NCBI GenBank assembly: GCA_022798855.1
Contig: JAAWNI010000107.1
Location: 1 to 7,563 of the forward strand
Reading direction: 5' to 3'
From: Lawsonibacter sp.
GTDB lineage: Bacteria; Bacillota; Clostridia; Oscillospirales; Oscillospiraceae
DNA: 7,563 nt
Made by a program: the position numbers and the translations under genes. The notes under the pieces are model-generated. The model was not told the DNA's origin and searched no databases. It was given only the letters and a program-made list of their open reading frames with translations. Positions 5,108-7,563 of this stretch are shown piece by piece. Position 1 is the stretch's first letter; each line of letters starts with the position of its first letter.

Positions 5108-6343
5108 TCATTTCCCGCCCCCCGGCGGCGGGGCGTGGCGCTCCTGCCCTGGGTCCCGGGGCGTGGATGCGGGAGCGATGGCCCCGGGGCCATACTTGGC
5201 CCGGATGGCGTCCATGGCCACCTCCAGCCGCTCCAGACGCTGGCGTTTCACGTCCAGGCCAGCGGAGAACAGGTCCAGCTGGGCCCCCGCTTCCTCAATA
5301 GGAATGAGGTAGATGGCGGTCACGGTCAGGGCACGCACCGGGTTGGACATATTCCAGCAGCTGTCAGCCAGCTCCATGGCCGCCTGCGTCAGCTCACGGG
5401 CCAGATCAGTGGGCGGGTCCAGCCGGGTCTGGCGGCTGATGTCCCGAAAATTGGGGTCACGGATAGCAAGGGAAACTCCTTGACACTTCATGCCGTGCCT
5501 GCGCAGGCGGGTCGCCACCTGATCGGCCAGCTGGGCGACGCCCGCCCTGATTTTCTCCCGGCCCTGGAGGTCGTCAGGGAAGGTGTACCCGTTGCCGATG
5601 GACTTGGGGGGCGTGTACTGGCCGGCGGAAGCGACGGGGGAGTGGTCCTCACCGCTGGCGAAGTCGTGGAGCTGGACGCCGTTTTTTCCCAGAAGCCGGA
5701 ACAGCTGCTCCCGGTCGAAGGCGGCCAGGTCGCCGATGGTGTGGACCCCAAACTGCTGGAAGGTCTGCGCCGCCGCGCGGCCCACATAGAGCAGGTCGGT
5801 GACGGGCAAAGGCCATACTATTTTTTGGAAATTATCCCGCGTGATGACGGTGGTGACGTCCGGCTTTTTGTAGTCGCTGCCCAGCTTGGCGAAAACTTTA
5901 TTGAAGGACACGCCTACCGAAATAGTCAGCCCGAAGCGGCCGCGCACCTCGTCCCGCAGGCGGTCGGCCAGAACAGCACCGTCCCCGCCGAAGAGGTGGA
6001 GGGTGCCGGTGACGTCCAACCAGCTCTCGTCAATGCCGAATGGCTCCACCAGGTCGGTGTACTCCTGGTAAAGGGAATTTACTTTACGGGAAAAATCCCG
6101 GTACAGCCCGTGGTGGGCGGGGAGGAGGGTCAGGTCCGGACACTTCCGCTTGGCCTGCCAGATGGTCTCCGCCGTCTTCACCTGAAAGGCCTTGGCGGGC
6201 TCGTTCTTGGCCAGGATGATGCCATGGCGGCTGGCCGGGTCGCCGCACACCGCCACCGGCCGGTGGCGCAGCTCCGGGTGGGACAGCAGCTCTACTGAAG
6301 CATAAAAGCTGTTCAAATCGCAGTGAAAAATGACCCGATCCAT
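5108..6343 (-). CDS. dinB: DNA polymerase IV (Y-family translesion polymerase)
   Basis: This error-prone polymerase copies past damaged bases. At 411 aa it is longer than the 351-aa E. coli enzyme, like other Gram-positive versions. The palm has the metal ligands D9 (HCDLNSFYASVE, 7-18) and D105/E106 (GIDESWLDVTGT), with Y14 in the steric-gate position. The fingers region runs through GIILAKNEPAKAF (41-53). SVGVSFNKVFAKLGSDYKKP (142-161) is the typical palm end. Helix-hairpin-helix residues lie around 185-220 and the little finger at about 243-350. QLDLF (355-359) is a canonical beta-clamp binding motif, so clamp recruitment is expected. The tail is rich in Pro and Gly. ATG 6343 follows AAGGAGGTG (6349-6357); the frame is open 60 codons further, but that stretch crosses the promoter and is not protein-like. 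It has a strong sigma-A promoter with a candidate LexA box over its -35. Confidence 0.96.
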   Translation of the reverse strand: MDRVIFHCDLNSFYASVELLSHPELRHRPVAVCGDPASRHGIILAKNEPAKAFQVKTAETIWQAKRKCPDLTLLPAHHGLYRDFSRKVNSLYQEYTDLVEPFGIDESWLDVTGTLHLFGGDGAVLADRLRDEVRGRFGLTISVGVSFNKVFAKLGSDYKKPDVTTVITRDNFQKIVWPLPVTDLLYVGRAAAQTFQQFGVHTIGDLAAFDREQLFRLLGKNGVQLHDFASGEDHSPVASAGQYTPPKSIGNGYTFPDDLQGREKIRAGVAQLADQVATRLRRHGMKCQGVSLAIRDPNFRDISRQTRLDPPTDLARELTQAAMELADSCWNMSNPVRALTVTAIYLIPIEEAGAQLDLFSAGLDVKRQRLERLEVAMDAIRAKYGPGAIAPASTPRDPGQERHAPPPGGGK

Positions 6344-6364
6344 GGCCGCACCTCCTTCACAGCT

Positions 6365-6393
6365 ATTATACATCGGTGGGGAGAAAAAGTCAA
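6365..6393 (-). promoter_or_regulatory. Sigma-A promoter of dinB
   Basis: Read leftward: TTGACT (-35, 6393-6388), 17-base spacer, TATAAT (-10, 6370-6365). The -35 differs from consensus at one base and the -10 is perfect. The start point would fall near 6358, right at the dinB ribosome site (6349-6357), so the leader is very short. The -35 overlaps the LexA-like palindrome. Confidence 0.85.
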
Positions 6394-6404
6394 ACTTTTG
6401 TTCC
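6391..6404. promoter_or_regulatory. Candidate LexA (SOS) box between divergent promoters
   Basis: The - strand reads GGAACAAAAGTTTG, matching the core GAAC-N4-GTTY of the Gram-positive LexA/DinR operator (consensus as I recall, CGAAC-N4-GTTYC/G). It overlaps the dinB -35 by three bases and ends 9 bp from the -35 of the rightward promoter, so a bound repressor could block both. The presence of a translesion polymerase, a common SOS target, supports the reading. One half-site is imperfect (CAAAC). Confidence 0.5.
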
Positions 6405-6412
6405 ACTTTTTC

Positions 6413-6441
6413 TTGACAAATTTTTATGAAGCTGGTACAAT
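6413..6441 (+). promoter_or_regulatory. Sigma-A promoter of the rightward operon
   Basis: TTGACA (6413-6418, perfect), 17-base spacer, TACAAT (6436-6441, one mismatch). Transcription would start near 6448, 26 nt before the ATG at 6474. It faces away from the dinB promoter, with the two -35 elements 19 bp apart. Confidence 0.85.
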
Positions 6442-6473
6442 ATACAAAAGCTTGATGCGGGGGAGGGTGTAAA

Positions 6474-7019
6474 ATGAGTAGAATCTCACTTGATGAAATC
6501 GACAATCTGCCCTTTTGGCTCAATTATTTCGGGTGCAGTTACCTGAATCTATACGATGAGGAAGAGGATGTCTCCGTCTCCGAGCTTATGGGGGAGCTGT
6601 GCACCCAAGAGGTCCTTGAGTGGTGGAAGACATTTACAGGCTGGTACGACGGGGTTTTGGATGAGTGCGACGGCTACTTGGACGACCCCGTCTTTCTGGA
6701 AGTCCCGCTGACCCAGGGCAGAACGCTGAGAATTGAATTGCATCCGGGAGACACCCTTTATTACATAGACGGGAAGGAAATCGGGAGTACAGGCCCCCAC
6801 TGGAAGCTGCGGACCATTCCCTATAAGGAGCTGGAGGAGCTGCTGCCACTGGAGCGGGGCTGGCAGCTGTTTTTGCTGCTGCTCCCACTCGCGTCGCTGG
6901 GGCGTGGGGAAGCCCTGGCGGCCCAACAGGAAATCAAAACTCAGATGGCGCGCTGTTTCGGGACGGATTTGTGTGAAAGCGTCTCAAAATGTATAGTTTC
7001 TGGATTGCTTGAGGAGTAA
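6474..7019 (+). CDS. Acidic protein of unknown function, coupled to a SPL-like radical SAM gene
   Basis: I do not recognise this 181-aa protein. ATG 6474 has GGGAGGG (6461-6467) 6 nt upstream and a good sigma-A promoter in front, so the gene is real. Acidic runs are concentrated at 7-10, 28-32 and 63-71 (DECDGYLDD). Aromatic residues are frequent (FWLNYF at 14-19, WWKTFTGWYDG at 50-60). A beta-rich middle (73-115) contains LRIELHPGDTLYYIDGKEIG. The segment 130-143 (WQLFLLLLPLASLG) is hydrophobic but short, and a helical tail with C161, C167 and C173 follows. There is no signal peptide. The composition resembles immunity proteins of polymorphic toxins, but I cannot name a family and no toxin gene is adjacent. 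Codon use is visibly more AT-tolerant than in its neighbours, hinting at later acquisition. Its last codons contain the ribosome site of the next gene. Confidence 0.85.
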   Translation: MSRISLDEIDNLPFWLNYFGCSYLNLYDEEEDVSVSELMGELCTQEVLEWWKTFTGWYDGVLDECDGYLDDPVFLEVPLTQGRTLRIELHPGDTLYYIDGKEIGSTGPHWKLRTIPYKELEELLPLERGWQLFLLLLPLASLGRGEALAAQQEIKTQMARCFGTDLCESVSKCIVSGLLEE

Positions 7020-7021
7020 AT

Positions 7022-7563
7022 ATGGACTACATCCCCGCCAAGCACCTGCTCCACCGGAGCAAATCCACAAGCTGGTTCGGCACCGACCACACTATGAACC
7101 TCTACCGGGGCTGCTGCCACGGCTGTCTCTACTGCGACAGCCGCAGTGCCTGCTACCAAAATCCGGACTTCGACCGGGTGAAAGCCAAGGCGGACGCCCT
7201 GCGCTTACTCCGGGACGACCTGGCCCGGAAGGCGAAGCCCGCCTTCATCACCATGGGTTCCATGAGCGACCCCTACAACCCCTTTGAGAAGGAGCTCCAG
7301 CTCACCCGCCATGCCTTGGAGCTGATCGACGCCTACCAGTGCGGGGTGGCTGTGGCGACCAAAAGCGATTTGATTGTCCGGGATATGGACCTGTACCGGA
7401 TGATTCAGGACCATTCCCTGGTGATCTGCAAGGTGACCGTCACCACTACCGACGACGCCCTGGCCGCGAAAATCGAGTCTCACGCGCCCCCGCCCAGCCG
7501 CCGCCTGCAAGCGCTGGAGGAGCTGTCAAAGGCGGGGATTTTCTCCGGGGTGCTCCTCATGCC
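7022..7563 (+). CDS. Radical SAM protein, spore photoproduct lyase-like family (N-terminal 180 aa)
   Basis: The open frame from ATG 7022 runs off the window end. It carries the radical SAM 4Fe-4S motif C31-x3-C35-x2-C38 in YRGCCHGCLYCDSRSACY, so it should generate a 5'-deoxyadenosyl radical. The surrounding residues are typical of the SPL-family radical SAM proteins widespread in clostridia: WFGTDHTMNLYRG before the cluster, GSMSDPYNPFEKELQLTRHA (79-98), ATKSDLIVRDMDL (112-124) and KIESHAPPPSRRL (150-162). True spore photoproduct lyase repairs UV lesions in spore DNA; most members of this related family have no assigned substrate. The start has GAGGAG (7011-7016) inside the end of the preceding gene, with only 2 nt between stop and start, which implies translational coupling and a joint function. 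Divergence from dinB across a candidate SOS box fits a DNA-repair role, but that is inference. Confidence 0.9.
   Translation, partial: MDYIPAKHLLHRSKSTSWFGTDHTMNLYRGCCHGCLYCDSRSACYQNPDFDRVKAKADALRLLRDDLARKAKPAFITMGSMSDPYNPFEKELQLTRHALELIDAYQCGVAVATKSDLIVRDMDLYRMIQDHSLVICKVTVTTTDDALAAKIESHAPPPSRRLQALEELSKAGIFSGVLLM

Noticed and set aside
5135..6298. A 387-codon + strand frame opposite dinB
   Set aside because: It is a shadow of DNA polymerase IV, caused by high GC at third positions; no family features and no good ribosome site.
6344..6523. A 60-residue N-terminal extension of DinB
   Set aside because: It crosses the dinB promoter and the divergent start region, is not conserved-looking, and the ATG at 6343 has a perfect ribosome site.

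Overview
The window (about 7.6 kb, GC-rich, purine-rich Shine-Dalgarno sites) looks like chromosome from a high-GC, spore-forming anaerobic Firmicute. The best guess is an Oscillospiraceae-type gut clostridium (Flavonifractor/Oscillibacter/Pseudoflavonifractor-like). This rests on Clostridium symbiosum-like glutamate dehydrogenases, a clear sporulation sigma factor G, a clostridial-style PiT transporter and Y-family polymerase, and a SPL-like radical SAM protein. The exact genus cannot be fixed from the sequence alone.

Layout. (1) 2-1600, + strand: the 3' end of a normal-looking NAD(P)-glutamate dehydrogenase, then after 12 nt a complete second paralogue of 447 aa. The paralogue keeps almost every active-site residue but has serine where the catalytic lysine (K125 in C. 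symbiosum numbering) should be. A hairpin terminator follows. (2) 1647-2638, + strand: a leader with a GC-rich palindromic block and a 19-bp hairpin that pairs with the ribosome binding site, then sigG. sigG stands alone, without spoIIGA-sigE in front of it. (3) 2644-6343, - strand: a small two-helix-type protein convergent with sigG (5 nt gap), a ZIP/GufA metal transporter, a PiT phosphate transporter and DNA polymerase IV (dinB). A strong + strand terminator at 2987-3013 lies behind the small gene, so sigG mRNA probably runs antisense through it. (4) 6344-6473: a compact divergent promoter region with two good sigma-A promoters facing away from each other and a LexA-type palindrome between them. 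(5) 6474-7563, + strand: an unrecognised acidic 181-aa protein, tightly coupled to a radical SAM protein of the spore-photoproduct-lyase-like family that runs off the window.

Themes. The left part joins nitrogen metabolism to a late forespore sigma factor with leader-level translational control. The right part looks like a DNA-damage locus: a translesion polymerase diverging from a SPL-like radical SAM gene across a shared candidate SOS box. The most unusual items are the lysine-less GDH paralogue next to an intact one (a possible regulatory or heterohexamer subunit), the RBS-sequestering sigG leader, the sigG antisense overlap, and the candidate SOS-controlled operon with the unknown acidic protein. 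I saw no CRISPR array, rRNA, tRNA or insertion sequence.
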